Shown one piece after another: positions 9,561 through 17,826 of a stretch of DNA of 64,000 bases (the stretch's first letter is position 1; each line of letters starts with the position of its first letter). This stretch comes from Spirochaetales bacterium (GTDB lineage: Bacteria > Spirochaetota > Spirochaetia > SZUA-6 > RPPD01). The stretch covers positions 94,805-158,804 of the forward strand of contig JAFGSW010000088.1 in NCBI GenBank assembly GCA_016934415.1, given 5' to 3'. A program made the position numbers and the translations under genes. The notes under the pieces are model-generated. The model was given only the letters and a program-made list of their open reading frames with translations. It was not told the origin of the DNA and did not search any database.

Positions 9561-9639
9561 ACCGCAATGTAAATCTTTGCCTTGGGCGTGTCAACATGAG
9601 GGCGCTCTGCAAGGGAACAACGTGCGGGGGAATTTATTA

Positions 9640-9782
9640 GGAAGCCAGGAAAGGCAGGAGGCCCAGAAAGGGAAACGGATAGAACGGGGATGAATACGGA
9701 TAAAATTCAATCCCCAACTAAAAGCCATTTTCTCTTCTTTTTCATTGTCTCTTTTCCTGGTTTCCTGTCCTTCCTGGTTTCC
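9640..9782. repeat. inverted CCAGGAAACC-type repeat in a gene-free stretch
   Basis: The 384 bases before 9945 hold no convincing gene. They contain GGAAGCCAGGAAAGGCAGGA at 9640 and, about 100 bases on, a near-perfect reverse complement (TCCTGTCCTTCCTGG, continuing TTTCC) at 9763, 17 of 20 matching. Between them lies a stretch with CGGATAGAACGGGGATGAAT, a diverged copy of the ATCCGCGTCC repeat in reverse orientation. Confidence 0.6.
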
Positions 9783-9944
9783 TCAGAAATTCTTTCTTCT
9801 CTCCAGGCCGGGGGATCTCACATAATAGTGGACGACGACGCTCGAATGTGAGTAAACTAAGACAAAATCAATTGCAATGCGAGCTTTAGAACGATGAAGT
9901 CGTTTGAAAGCGGCCGTTTGAAACGGCAAAACAGGGGAGGTTGT

Positions 9945-10289
9945 ATGCAGGAGATAGCCACGCGCCAGGAAATGACGAAAAAGCTGACCTACGGCGTCGG
10001 TGGGGTCGGCGCAGGTGTCGGACTTCTGATAATAACCGCGCTTAAATCTTCACCGCTCTTCTGGGTGGCGGCGGGGGTGTGTGCCATTGCCGGTGTGATT
10101 ATGATTCTGTCCAAAAAGCAAACGAAGGCCGGTGTTGTCATGCTGGGCGCCGGCATCCTGGCCGGTGTTGCAGGATTGGCCACTCTCGCCCTCGGTCCGG
10201 TGTTGGGTGGGATAGCCGGCGTTGGCCTCATCGTCCTCGGAGGCATTTCGCTATTCAGATTCTTCCGCGACCTCAAGAAGAGGAGTTAG
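9945..10289 (+). CDS. small glycine-rich membrane protein
   Basis: 114 residues. After a polar 15-residue start come three or four short hydrophobic, Gly/Ala-rich segments (about 18-32, 38-55, 62-80, 83-100) and a basic end (FFRDLKKRS). The start at 9945 is chosen over an in-frame ATG at 9894 because GGGGAGG lies five bases upstream. No family recognised; it could be a membrane-stress or phage-shock-type small protein. A short dispersed repeat (TTTGAAAGCGGCC) sits just upstream in its leader. Confidence 0.65.
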   Translation: MQEIATRQEMTKKLTYGVGGVGAGVGLLIITALKSSPLFWVAAGVCAIAGVIMILSKKQTKAGVVMLGAGILAGVAGLATLALGPVLGGIAGVGLIVLGGISLFRFFRDLKKRS

Positions 10290-10430
10290 TGCGAAACCGG
10301 GACCGGGCTTTCGCCGAACGCATTTCGGCAGCCGGCCGGGATCGGGCGCTTTTTTTCTTGGAGCGTTTGGTCCACGCGGCGCCGGGCGGGTCCGGCGGAG
10401 ACGGCGGAGACGGCGGAGCGGGGTCGGTTC

Positions 10431-11735
10431 ATGCGATATTGGCTTGAGACGTACGGCTGCCAGATGAACAAGGCGGAGTCCGAAGCCCTGGCGATCGAGC
10501 TCGAGGCGGCGGGCTGGACTCAGGGAGGGGATTCGACGGATGCCGACCTCGTCGTTCTCAACACCTGTTCGGTGCGGCGGACGGCTGAGGAAAGGCTCGA
10601 GGGACGGCTGGGGCACTATCGCCACGAGAAGGAGCGGCGCCGGTTTACCCTCGCGGTCGTCGGCTGCATGAGCGAGCGGCTCAAGGACGAGTTCCGGGCG
10701 AGGTTTCCCGAAATCGATCTCGTGGTCGGCACCTTCCAGAAAGGCCGCTTCCTGGACGCGCTCGGGGAGACGCTCCGCTCGCACCGGCCCCTTACCTTCG
10801 CGGACGGAGGGGAGTACCGCTTCGCGCCGCTGCATTCCCGCGGCGAGTTCAAAGCCTTCCTGCCGGTCATGCACGGCTGCAACAATTTCTGCAGTTACTG
10901 CATCGTTCCCTACGTGCGCGGCCCGGAAGTATCACGTCCGCCGGAGGAAATCGTGCGCGAGTTGGACGAGCTTCAAAGGCGCGGCGTCCGGGAGGTGACG
11001 CTCCTCGGCCAGAACGTCAATTCGTACGCCTACCTGAACAATGGCACGCGGCTCGATTTTCCGGGGCTGCTGGACATCGTCGCGGACAGGATGAGCGGAA
11101 CCGGCTGGATTCGCTTTCTCACTTCCCATCCCAAGGATTGCAGCCGGGCGCTTATTGAGCGTCTCGCCGGCACTCGGGCGTTTTGCCGCCACATCCACCT
11201 TCCCGTGCAGCACGGGTCGGATCGGATCCTGGACCTCATGAATCGCGGCTACACGCGGGGAGATTATCTGAAGCTGGTTCGGGACATTAAAAATACCGTC
11301 AGCGGCGCAACGATTACGACCGATATTCTCATTGGGTTCCCGACGGAAACGGAAAAGGATTTCCAAGACACTCTCGACCTCATGAGGGAGGCCGAATTCG
11401 ACGACGCCTACACGTATTATTATAATCCGCGCGAGGGGACGAAAGCCTGCGCGCTGGGTGACACGGTGAGTCGGGAGGAAAAGCTGCGCCGCCTGAGAGA
11501 GATCATCGATCTCCACCGGGACGTCAAGCGGAAGCGCCAGTTTGATCGGCTCGGGCGGACGGAACGCGTGCTCGTGGAGGGCGTGTCCAAAAAGAACCCG
11601 GGCGAGCTTCTCGGCCGCACCGAGCACGACGAAATGGCGGTGTTTACGGGACCGCCTGATGCGATCGGGACGTTCGCGACCGTGAGGCTGCGAAACCTGC
11701 AGGGCGCCACATTCCGGGCCGAGCCCGTACAGTAA
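10431..11735 (+). CDS. miaB: tRNA-2-methylthio-N6-isopentenyladenosine synthase MiaB
   Basis: 434 residues, typical for this radical-SAM methylthiotransferase acting at A37 of tRNAs. The UPF0004 domain opens with ETYGCQMNKAES (Cys10) and holds further cluster cysteines in LNTCSVR and VVGCMSE. The radical-SAM cluster motif is CNNFCSYC (Cys150, 154, 157). The motif LLGQNVNSYAY is diagnostic of MiaB rather than RimO. The C-terminal TRAM domain occupies about 375-432. GGGG lies seven bases before the ATG. It heads a tight group with lapA and the SPOR/TPR gene. Confidence 0.95.
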   Translation: MRYWLETYGCQMNKAESEALAIELEAAGWTQGGDSTDADLVVLNTCSVRRTAEERLEGRLGHYRHEKERRRFTLAVVGCMSERLKDEFRARFPEIDLVVGTFQKGRFLDALGETLRSHRPLTFADGGEYRFAPLHSRGEFKAFLPVMHGCNNFCSYCIVPYVRGPEVSRPPEEIVRELDELQRRGVREVTLLGQNVNSYAYLNNGTRLDFPGLLDIVADRMSGTGWIRFLTSHPKDCSRALIERLAGTRAFCRHIHLPVQHGSDRILDLMNRGYTRGDYLKLVRDIKNTVSGATITTDILIGFPTETEKDFQDTLDLMREAEFDDAYTYYYNPREGTKACALGDTVSREEKLRRLREIIDLHRDVKRKRQFDRLGRTERVLVEGVSKKNPGELLGRTEHDEMAVFTGPPDAIGTFATVRLRNLQGATFRAEPVQ

Positions 11736-11747
11736 GGAGGAGCGATT

Positions 11748-12074
11748 ATGCCTTGGAAGTTCATTATATTCATCGTCATCGTCATCATTATGGCTGTTTT
11801 TATTGGGTTGAATTTCGCGTCTACAGCCGATCTTAATTTTGTGTTCGCCCAGGTTGAGAAAGCGTCCGTCATTCTCATCATCCTCGTTTCATTCGCCGCC
11901 GGGGCCGGCGCCGGCGTTCTCGCGACGCTGCTGTCGCGTTCGAAGAAAAAGCGCAAGGAGAAAATCAAGAGCGCGAAGAAGCAGGAGCTTGAACAGGCCG
12001 AATCGGATTCGGAGTCGGAAGAGGAGGAGAGCGAACCGGCGAAAGGGAAGGGCCGTGGGCGGCGTCGACGGTAA
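11748..12074 (+). CDS. LapA-domain (DUF1049) small membrane protein
   Basis: 108 residues. Two membrane helices (about 4-22 and 40-63) bracket the short periplasmic hairpin NFASTADLNFVFAQVEKAS, the usual layout of LapA-domain proteins. The cytoplasmic tail is highly charged: basic, then an acidic run (ESDSESEEEESE), then GRGRRRR. AAGGAGGAG precedes the ATG. LapA of E. coli helps regulate lipopolysaccharide assembly; whether this one does is inference. Its end overlaps the next start by 20 bases. Confidence 0.8.
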   Translation: MPWKFIIFIVIVIIMAVFIGLNFASTADLNFVFAQVEKASVILIILVSFAAGAGAGVLATLLSRSKKKRKEKIKSAKKQELEQAESDSESEEEESEPAKGKGRGRRRR

Positions 12075-13215
12075 GATACGAATCGTCCTTTTCATCTTTG
12101 CTCTCTGCGTCTCGGGGGTATTGTTCGCCGATAAATCACCCGTCACTCCGGAGGCGGCGGAAACCCTGGAAAAAGAGAATAAATTCGACCAGGCCATGGC
12201 CGTCTACGAGGAATGGCTCAAGGAAAATACGGCCGACCCGCGTTTTTCCACCATTCTGCGGCGCTGCGGCGAATTGAAAAAAAACCCCTCCGCCTCCATT
12301 GAGCTTTACACACAATACGTTAACGCAGTGCGCGATCCCGCCCAGAAACGGGCCCTGTACCGTGAGACCGCCCTCCTGCAGACGCTTATGGGCGACTACC
12401 GCTCCGCTCTCTTTTCCTTCGAGCGCGCGTTTGACGCGATCGACGAAACGGTCGGGCGCGATCCGTGGCTGACCGCCGTTCCCGCGCTGTACATCGCCTG
12501 CGGCGAAACCGAAAAGGCCTACGACTGGATCGTACGCATCGATCCGGTGGTGAGCGGCCGCGGGTTGCGGGCCGAGCTCAATTACAGCCTCCTCGAAATC
12601 TACCTTATCCGGGGAGAAACAGAATACGCCGATCGGGCGTTTTCAATCTTGGCATCGGAATTCAGGACCGAAGAAGCCTATCCGCAGGCCCTGTTTCGAT
12701 TCGGCGTTTATTATATATCGCGGGGCGAGAAGAAGAATGCGGAAACATACCGGGACGTCCTGGAAAAGGATTATCCCGCCGCCCTGGAAACCCGGGCGCT
12801 GCGGGCGTTGTGGGACGGCACAGCGGGGGGATCGATCGGACTGCTCGCCGATCCCCACGACATTCTCGGCGGGGAGCGATTTTCCGAAGAGGCCGTACAG
12901 AAGACCTCGGCCGAGAAGAGCCCGGGCGAAGCCGAGGGGAAGACTCAGACGGGCGATCAGCGAGGCGGCGAGGCGAGCGGCGGATCATGGCGAGTGCAGG
13001 TCGGAAGCTACGCCGTTCGTGAAAACGCCGTATATATCGTGAAGGACCTGGAAAAAATCAGATTTCAGGCCGATATCGTAGAAGCCGTGGTCGGCGGCAA
13101 GAGATATTTCAGGGTGTTCGTGGGCCGGAACCTGACGGCCGACGAGGCGCAGACCCTGCTCGCCAAGCTCCAGGACGCCGGCGTCGGCGGGTACCTCTTT
13201 CCCGCGGACAAATGA
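12055..13215 (+). CDS. secreted TPR protein with C-terminal SPOR domain
   Basis: 386 residues starting with a signal peptide (IRIVLFIFALCVSGVLFA). Residues 30-270 are TPR-like helices. A low-complexity linker (KTSAEKSPGEAEGKTQTGDQ) leads to a SPOR domain at about 312-386 (WRVQVGSYAVRENA ... FRVFVGRNLTADEA). SPOR domains bind denuded septal peptidoglycan, so a role at the division site or cell wall is likely. The GTG start at 12055 is preferred to an in-frame ATG at 11839 that would run antisense-free through lapA without a signal peptide. GAAAGGGAAGG lies just upstream. It overlaps lapA by 20 bases, implying coupled translation. Confidence 0.85.
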   Translation: MGGVDGKIRIVLFIFALCVSGVLFADKSPVTPEAAETLEKENKFDQAMAVYEEWLKENTADPRFSTILRRCGELKKNPSASIELYTQYVNAVRDPAQKRALYRETALLQTLMGDYRSALFSFERAFDAIDETVGRDPWLTAVPALYIACGETEKAYDWIVRIDPVVSGRGLRAELNYSLLEIYLIRGETEYADRAFSILASEFRTEEAYPQALFRFGVYYISRGEKKNAETYRDVLEKDYPAALETRALRALWDGTAGGSIGLLADPHDILGGERFSEEAVQKTSAEKSPGEAEGKTQTGDQRGGEASGGSWRVQVGSYAVRENAVYIVKDLEKIRFQADIVEAVVGGKRYFRVFVGRNLTADEAQTLLAKLQDAGVGGYLFPADK

Positions 13216-13259
13216 GCGCGGGGAGAATATTTCGATCGCCTTCGAGTCTTCGATCACGG

Positions 13260-14459
13260 CTACGCGCCGAATTTCAGCACTTTATCTGAGTAGGCCAGGG
13301 CGAGCTGGATAAGCTTGGTCGTCGGGACGATTCCCCACGAGCCTTTACCGCAATCCCGTTCCCCGAATCTGGTCAGCCCGTCCGGGCGGATGCATTCGGC
13401 GCGGATGAGGAAGGGAATGGGGTGGCTCGAGTGGGCTTTCATCTTGGCCGGCGTGGAATGGTCGCCGGTGACGATGATCACGTCCGGTTTGAGCGCGAGC
13501 AACCGGGGGATGACCTTGTCCACTTTCTCTATCTCCGCCACTTTGGCCTGGAAATCGCCGTCCTCACCCTTGGAGTCGGTGTACTTGTGGTGCACGAAGA
13601 AGAAATTGTGATCCTTCCAGATCCGGTTGAGGGTCGCGATCTGCGCTTCCAGGTCGGGGACGTCCTCAATCACGTCCATGCCCACCAGTCGGCTGACCCC
13701 CTTGTAGTCGGGGTAGACGGCCACGGCCGCCGCTTTGAGCTTGAACCGATCCTTCATCAAGGGAATGTGCGGCAGCTCGGCGAAACCGCGCATGAGCACG
13801 GCGTTGGCGGGATGATGGTCCTTGAGCAGGGCGAGGGCCTGCTTGACGAATTCCTTCGCCGCCTCGGCGGTCTTGTTGCCCTTTTCCGAAGTGGGTTCCG
13901 GATCGAGCGGCGGAACGCCGGTCTTCTGGGTGTCGGTGTCGGCCACGTGGTCGGAGAGATCCCGGCCGCGGAATACGACGCAGGCGCGGTAGTCTTTCAC
14001 CGGCCGGACCAACACTTCGACGCCCGGGATGTTCACTTTGCCCAGCACCTCGCAGAGCTTGGCGCACTGCTCGGTCGGGATGCGTCCGGCGCGCCGGTCG
14101 GTGATGTTGCCCGCGTCGTCCCGGGAGGCGAAGTTGAGACGGGCGGCGACGTCTCCCGCCTTCATGGGAAAGCCGATGCCCATGGCCGCGACCACGCCGC
14201 GCCCGATCGGATAATCGAACGGGTTGTAGCCGAAAAGGGCGAGGTGGCCGGGGGCGGAACCGGGCGCGATACCGTAATCGATGGGGATATGCAGGCCGCA
14301 TTCGGCGTTTTTCGCCAACTCATCCAACGCCGGGGTCTTGGCCGTCTCGAGCTCGGTGAGGCCGTCGGACGTCAGGGGCAGCCCTCCCAAACCGTCCATC
14401 ACTAATAGAAGGATTTTCTTGTCATTTTCGACGATGAGTGATTGCAGCACGTTTTCCAT
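13260..14459 (-). CDS. apgM: 2,3-bisphosphoglycerate-independent phosphoglycerate mutase, archaeal type (ApgM)
   Basis: 399 residues, the length of the ApgM branch of the alkaline-phosphatase superfamily; it interconverts 3- and 2-phosphoglycerate. The metal site opens with LLLVMDGLGGLP (about 18-29), the catalytic serine lies in APGSAPGHLALFGYNP (about 64-79), and later ligands are HHKYTDSKGEDG (about 300-311) and VTGDHSTPAKMKAHSSHPIPF (about 336 on, here split after GDHSTP). It is distinct from the longer bacterial GpmI. GAGGA precedes the ATG. It stands alone on the minus strand, convergent with the SPOR gene. Confidence 0.93.
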   Translation of the reverse strand: MENVLQSLIVENDKKILLLVMDGLGGLPLTSDGLTELETAKTPALDELAKNAECGLHIPIDYGIAPGSAPGHLALFGYNPFDYPIGRGVVAAMGIGFPMKAGDVAARLNFASRDDAGNITDRRAGRIPTEQCAKLCEVLGKVNIPGVEVLVRPVKDYRACVVFRGRDLSDHVADTDTQKTGVPPLDPEPTSEKGNKTAEAAKEFVKQALALLKDHHPANAVLMRGFAELPHIPLMKDRFKLKAAAVAVYPDYKGVSRLVGMDVIEDVPDLEAQIATLNRIWKDHNFFFVHHKYTDSKGEDGDFQAKVAEIEKVDKVIPRLLALKPDVIIVTGDHSTPAKMKAHSSHPIPFLIRAECIRPDGLTRFGERDCGKGSWGIVPTTKLIQLALAYSDKVLKFGA

Positions 14460-14793
14460 TTTTCCTCCTCAATCCGGCCGCACCGGCTTTCATTCAATAT
14501 CTCACGGAGACTATCGCATCGGCAATAGTATATTTCGCAGCGACTCGCGAAGCGAAGCGTCGAGCGGCTTCGAGTGACGTGAAGCATTATTCTGGGATCG
14601 GTCCATTTGGTCAAGGCGGGATTCATGGCTTCACCGTATGCCATTTCCATTACCTTAGGGCGATCCGGCAATTCGCAGTGTGGAAGTATTACTTCATATG
14701 GAATTGCTGCAAAGTCGACCTCTCCTCTTGAAAAAACGCGGAAAATAACCTAAGGTTGAGTTAGCCGTCCTAGATAGTAGATGAGGAGCACGC
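14460..14793. other. gene-free stretch before the 49-aa ORF
   Basis: No convincing gene on either strand. It holds the upstream region of apgM (minus) and of the small cysteine protein (plus). A partial palindrome (CTCGCGAAGCGAAG, CGTCGAGCGGCTTCGAG) lies near 14540-14572 and could form a hairpin. Base composition drops towards AT near 14690-14760. Confidence 0.5.
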
Positions 14794-14943
14794 ATGGCCA
14801 CACTCGATTTCGAACACTGCACAGAGTGCAAATATTATTTGAAAATAACCCATGAATACTGCTACCACCCGGCCAAGTTCGGGACTTTACTTGAGGATTC
14901 AGACAAAATCCCGTCCTGGTGCCCTTTGAAAGCGGCCCTTTGA
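14794..14943 (+). CDS. 49-aa cysteine-rich protein, putative metal-binding
   Basis: A short gene with a good Shine-Dalgarno (GAGGAG, six bases before ATG). The protein has CTECKYY near residue 9, HEYCYHP near 20-26 and WCPLK near 41-45: a CxxC pair, a Cys-x-His and a final Cys, the pattern of a compact zinc or iron-sulfur site. Codons look normal and the cysteines are spaced as in small zinc ribbons. No family recognised. The last codons and stop coincide with a short dispersed repeat also found at 9903. Confidence 0.65.
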   Translation: MATLDFEHCTECKYYLKITHEYCYHPAKFGTLLEDSDKIPSWCPLKAAL

Positions 14944-15032
14944 ACGGCCGGCGGAAAAACGATTCTCGCGGCCTATCGCCTGACGGGCGGCCTTCCCTGT
15001 ATTGTCAAGAATAAACGAAAGGAAAACTCCCA

Positions 15033-16457
15033 ATGAACTTTTTCAGCCGGTTGGATGAGCTCGCCGAAAAAAAGGATACCCTTCTCTGCATAGGCCTGGA
15101 TCCGAACTTCGCGATGCAGCCGGGCGAGGATGCGGAAACCGCCCTCGTTGATTTCAACCGGCGCATCATCGACCTGACCCAGCAGTTCGCCCTGTGCTAC
15201 AAACCGAATATCGCCTTCTACGAGCGCTTCGGCCCGGCGGGTCTGACGGCGCTTAAAAAGACGATTGAAATCGTTCCGAACGACATCCCGGTGATCATCG
15301 ACGCCAAACGGGGCGACATCGGCAATACGGCCAAGGCGTACGCGCAGACGATTTTCGACCATTTCAAGGCGCAGGCCGTCACCCTCAATCCGTATCTCGG
15401 GAAGGAATCCCTCGAGCCTTTTTTGGCCCGGGAGGATAAGGGTTTGTTCGTCCTCTGCCGCACATCCAATCCGTCCTCGGCCGCGGTGCAGTTGGCGGAG
15501 GTGAAAAACAGTCGGACCGGCGGTTTCGTTCCGTTCTACGTCCACCTGGCCGAGGAAACGGCGCGCTGGGGAAAAAACGTCGGCCTGGTGGTGGCGGCCA
15601 ATGAGGCGGACGCCCTGCAAACCGTCCGTCGTCTTCTGCCGGACATCTGGTTCCTCGCGCCGGGGATCGGGGCTCAGGGGGGAAGCGTGGAGGAGGCGAT
15701 GGCTTCCGGAGCGCGGCTCGACGGCAAGGGCATCCTGCCGATGGCGGCCCGGGAGATCATCGAAGACCCGAGACCGGACGAAAAGGCGAAAATGTTACGC
15801 GACCGGATCCGGGCCGCCCACCGGAAAATAACGGCGCGCGGATATTCGGCGCCACCCGTGAAAAAAACGTACCGGGAGCTTGTCTTGAAAATGGTCGAGC
15901 ACGGCTGCTTCAAGGTCGGCCGGTTCACCTTGAAATCCGGCCTGGTCTCGCCTTTTTACCTCGACCTCCGCCGGCTCGTCTCCGATCCGGACCTGCTGCG
16001 CCTGGCGGCCGATGCCTACATCGACATGCTCCGACCCCTCTCCTTCGATCGCGTTTCGGCCATCCCCGTCGCTTCGCTGCCCGTCGCCACGGCCGTTAGC
16101 CTTTCCCTCGGCGTGCCCATGATCTACCCGCGCATTCCGGCCAAGGCCCACGGGTCGGGATCGCCCGTTGACGGGGCGTACAAGACTGGGGAAAAGATCG
16201 TGCTCATCGACGACCTCATCACTACCGGCCTCTCCAAGCTTGAGGCGCTCGAGGTGCTCCGCGGTCAGGGCCTCACGGTCGATGACCTGGTCGTACTCGT
16301 CGTGCGCGGCAAGACCGCCGCCGCGGATCTGGAGAACCACGGCGTCACCCTGCACGCCGCCCTGGATATGGAGGATATCCTCCAGGTGGTCGAACGCGAG
16401 GGTCTGGCGGACGAGGCCACGCTCGCCGAGATCAGGGAGTTCATGGCGAAGAGTTGA
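15033..16457 (+). CDS. pyrF-pyrE: fused orotidine-5'-phosphate decarboxylase / orotate phosphoribosyltransferase
   Basis: 474 residues covering the last two steps of UMP synthesis in one chain. Residues 1-270 are a type 2 OMP decarboxylase: LLCIGLDPNF, and the active-site DAKRGDIGNTAKAY (about 89-102) with APGIGAQGG for phosphate binding. Residues 282-474 are OPRTase: FTLKSGLVSPFYLDLR, an altered lysine loop (YPRIPAKAHGSG) and the PRPP motif EKIVLIDDLITTGLSK (about 386-401). The order, decarboxylase first, is the reverse of the animal UMP synthase. GAAAGGAAAA precedes the ATG. No other pyr genes are adjacent. Confidence 0.93.
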   Translation: MNFFSRLDELAEKKDTLLCIGLDPNFAMQPGEDAETALVDFNRRIIDLTQQFALCYKPNIAFYERFGPAGLTALKKTIEIVPNDIPVIIDAKRGDIGNTAKAYAQTIFDHFKAQAVTLNPYLGKESLEPFLAREDKGLFVLCRTSNPSSAAVQLAEVKNSRTGGFVPFYVHLAEETARWGKNVGLVVAANEADALQTVRRLLPDIWFLAPGIGAQGGSVEEAMASGARLDGKGILPMAAREIIEDPRPDEKAKMLRDRIRAAHRKITARGYSAPPVKKTYRELVLKMVEHGCFKVGRFTLKSGLVSPFYLDLRRLVSDPDLLRLAADAYIDMLRPLSFDRVSAIPVASLPVATAVSLSLGVPMIYPRIPAKAHGSGSPVDGAYKTGEKIVLIDDLITTGLSKLEALEVLRGQGLTVDDLVVLVVRGKTAAADLENHGVTLHAALDMEDILQVVEREGLADEATLAEIREFMAKS

Positions 16458-16732
16458 ACTCGCCGGGGAGGGAGGCGAGGGGAGAACCGCGGATTGACGT
16501 GTGGTGATCACGCGTACACGGATGAACACGGACAAGACGGATGAAGCGAGAAGAGGGGCTGAGAAAAGAGGAAGGCGGGAAAATACGTTCGCTCCAGCTC
16601 CTCGGCGGAGCCTGTCCCGAGCTCTGTCGAGGGACTCGGGATAAACACCGCCGAAGTAATCCGGGGGGGGCAATGCCCGCTCAATGCCAAACAGAATTCC
16701 AGTGTGATTTCAGCCATGCACGGCCCGTTTTT
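16458..16732. other. gene-free stretch with a diverged CGGATGAACACGG repeat
   Basis: No convincing gene. At 16516-16546 ACACGGATGAACACGGACAA runs on into GACGGATGAA, a copy of the dispersed repeat seen at 8631 and 43018. A run of eight G residues occurs near 16663 and the text CCTGTCCCGAGCTCTGTCGAG near 16611 is a partial palindrome around GAGCTC. It opens the low-GC region. Confidence 0.5.
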
Positions 16733-17053
16733 TTATGCCTTGTCCGATGCCGCATGCCGTTTATCGAGTATGCCCCGTATGGAAGGGCTTATCGGTTTAT
16801 CCTGGCGATGAATGCAGCCTATCCAGCAGCACGGCCGGCGCATTCCTTCTTTCAGTTCCGTCCGCGTTCTTCGAACGTGCTCTTTTCTCGTTTCCGGCTT
16901 TTTGACCGAGATCACCCAGCAGATCCATTCGTTCCGGGCAAGCGGCGTCAAGCCGTTCCAGGTTGAGAGAGCGGCCGGATCGGTGGCAAGCTCTTTCCGC
17001 AAATCCTCAGGCACGTCGTGCACGACACCCGTTGCGATCTTTTCTGTACGCAT
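16733..17053 (-). CDS. YdeI/OmdA-like protein
   Basis: 106 residues. The core VPEDLRKELATDPAALSTWN then LTPLARNEWICWV, SVKKPETRKEHVRRT and a terminal RRPCC segment match the YdeI/OmpD-associated (OmdA, PF13376) signature of unknown function. The start at 17053 is chosen because GGAGG lies seven bases upstream; a longer frame beginning at 17221 runs through the repeat region and adds unrelated sequence. The last 25 residues after RRPCCWIGC look atypical. It stands alone beside the repeat array. Confidence 0.8.
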   Translation of the reverse strand: MRTEKIATGVVHDVPEDLRKELATDPAALSTWNGLTPLARNEWICWVISVKKPETRKEHVRRTRTELKEGMRRPCCWIGCIHRQDKPISPSIRGILDKRHAASDKA

Positions 17054-17213
17054 ATTTTTTACCTCCGGTCTTGTACGGCGGTCATCATTCTTCTTCATTA
17101 AAAAGTAAGCATCCCGATTATGAATGGCAAGCGGGGACTTTTCCGCGAGTAAGTGGATCTCCGCAAGCAAGCTCGGAACCAAGCCGCGAACGATTCGCCC
17201 CAACTTCGTTGGA

Positions 17214-17339
17214 AACGGCATTTTAAATATTCAAAACGGCATTTTAAATATTCTGAAAGACGTTTTGAATTTAAAAAATGCCGTTTCCAATATTCCGAAC
17301 GGCATTTTGAATTCCGAAAACGCCGTTTCTCGAATTTTT
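17214..17339. repeat. six-unit 21-bp repeat array (heptapeptide period)
   Basis: Six units of exactly 21 bases begin at 17214, 17235, 17256, 17277, 17298 and 17319. Units 1, 2 and 5 start AACGGCATTTT; units 4 and 6 start AATGCCGTTT and AACGCCGTTT, which are inverted forms of the same word, so AAAATGCCGTT (17275) and AACGGCATTTT (17298) can pair as an 11-bp stem. The period is a multiple of three, so all frames give seven-residue repeats: NGILNIQ-type in one frame, KRHFKYS-type in another. No frame has a convincing start and Shine-Dalgarno. Confidence 0.85.
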
Positions 17340-17584
17340 TTTCAGGAAAAGATCCCATGCCGTTAAAAAACCTTGAAAAGCGGCCGAAAAAGGCGTTTAA
17401 TGTAAGCGATAATGAAAAAAGGTCGATGGTTCGTTTTTCGTCAGTCAAGGTTGAGAAAAGACGAATGATATTATAACGATTAAGTGGAAGGGTTGGTGCA
17501 ATGTTGCGGCTAAAAAAACGTTTGCGGCAATGCAGGGCGATACGACGGAAAATAAAACATGACAAATGAGGAAACAACAGAGAT

Positions 17585-17826
17585 ATGGTGAAAATTGAAA
17601 AAATTATCGAAAATAAGTAACAATTCATCGACTTATTGTTGTTGGCGGACGAGCAGGAAAATATGATTGACAAGTATTTGCCGAGTGGAGACTTGTTTGC
17701 TTTATTTGACGATGATTTGAAAAGTCATATCGAGTAAAGAATTATTTTACAGACAATTACGACCACCCTATTTTCGAGGGCGACATACGACTTGTTGATA
17801 TGATTTATCTAAAAAAGGATTTATAG
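17585..17826 (+). pseudogene. degraded GNAT-type acetyltransferase
   Basis: ATG at 17585 starts MVKIEKIIENK, then an in-frame TAA (17618), then the same frame continues QFIDLLLLADEQENMIDKYL and [15 protein letters not shown] to another stop at 17735. In the +1 frame the sequence resumes [17 protein letters not shown] and ends [12 protein letters not shown] with a stop at 17824. These are the N- and C-terminal signatures of one small Firmicutes-type GNAT N-acetyltransferase; the central acetyl-CoA-binding part (roughly 70-80 residues) is missing. So the gene has a nonsense mutation, an internal deletion and a frameshift. The codons are AT-rich, unlike its neighbours, which points to acquired DNA. 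Confidence 0.7.

Noticed and set aside
17214-17339. CRISPR array
   Set aside because: Units are 21 bases and contiguous, without unique spacers.
17098-17673. 191-residue minus frame across the repeat array
   Set aside because: Its length comes from the 21-bp period; no start with a ribosome site, and codons do not resemble real genes here.
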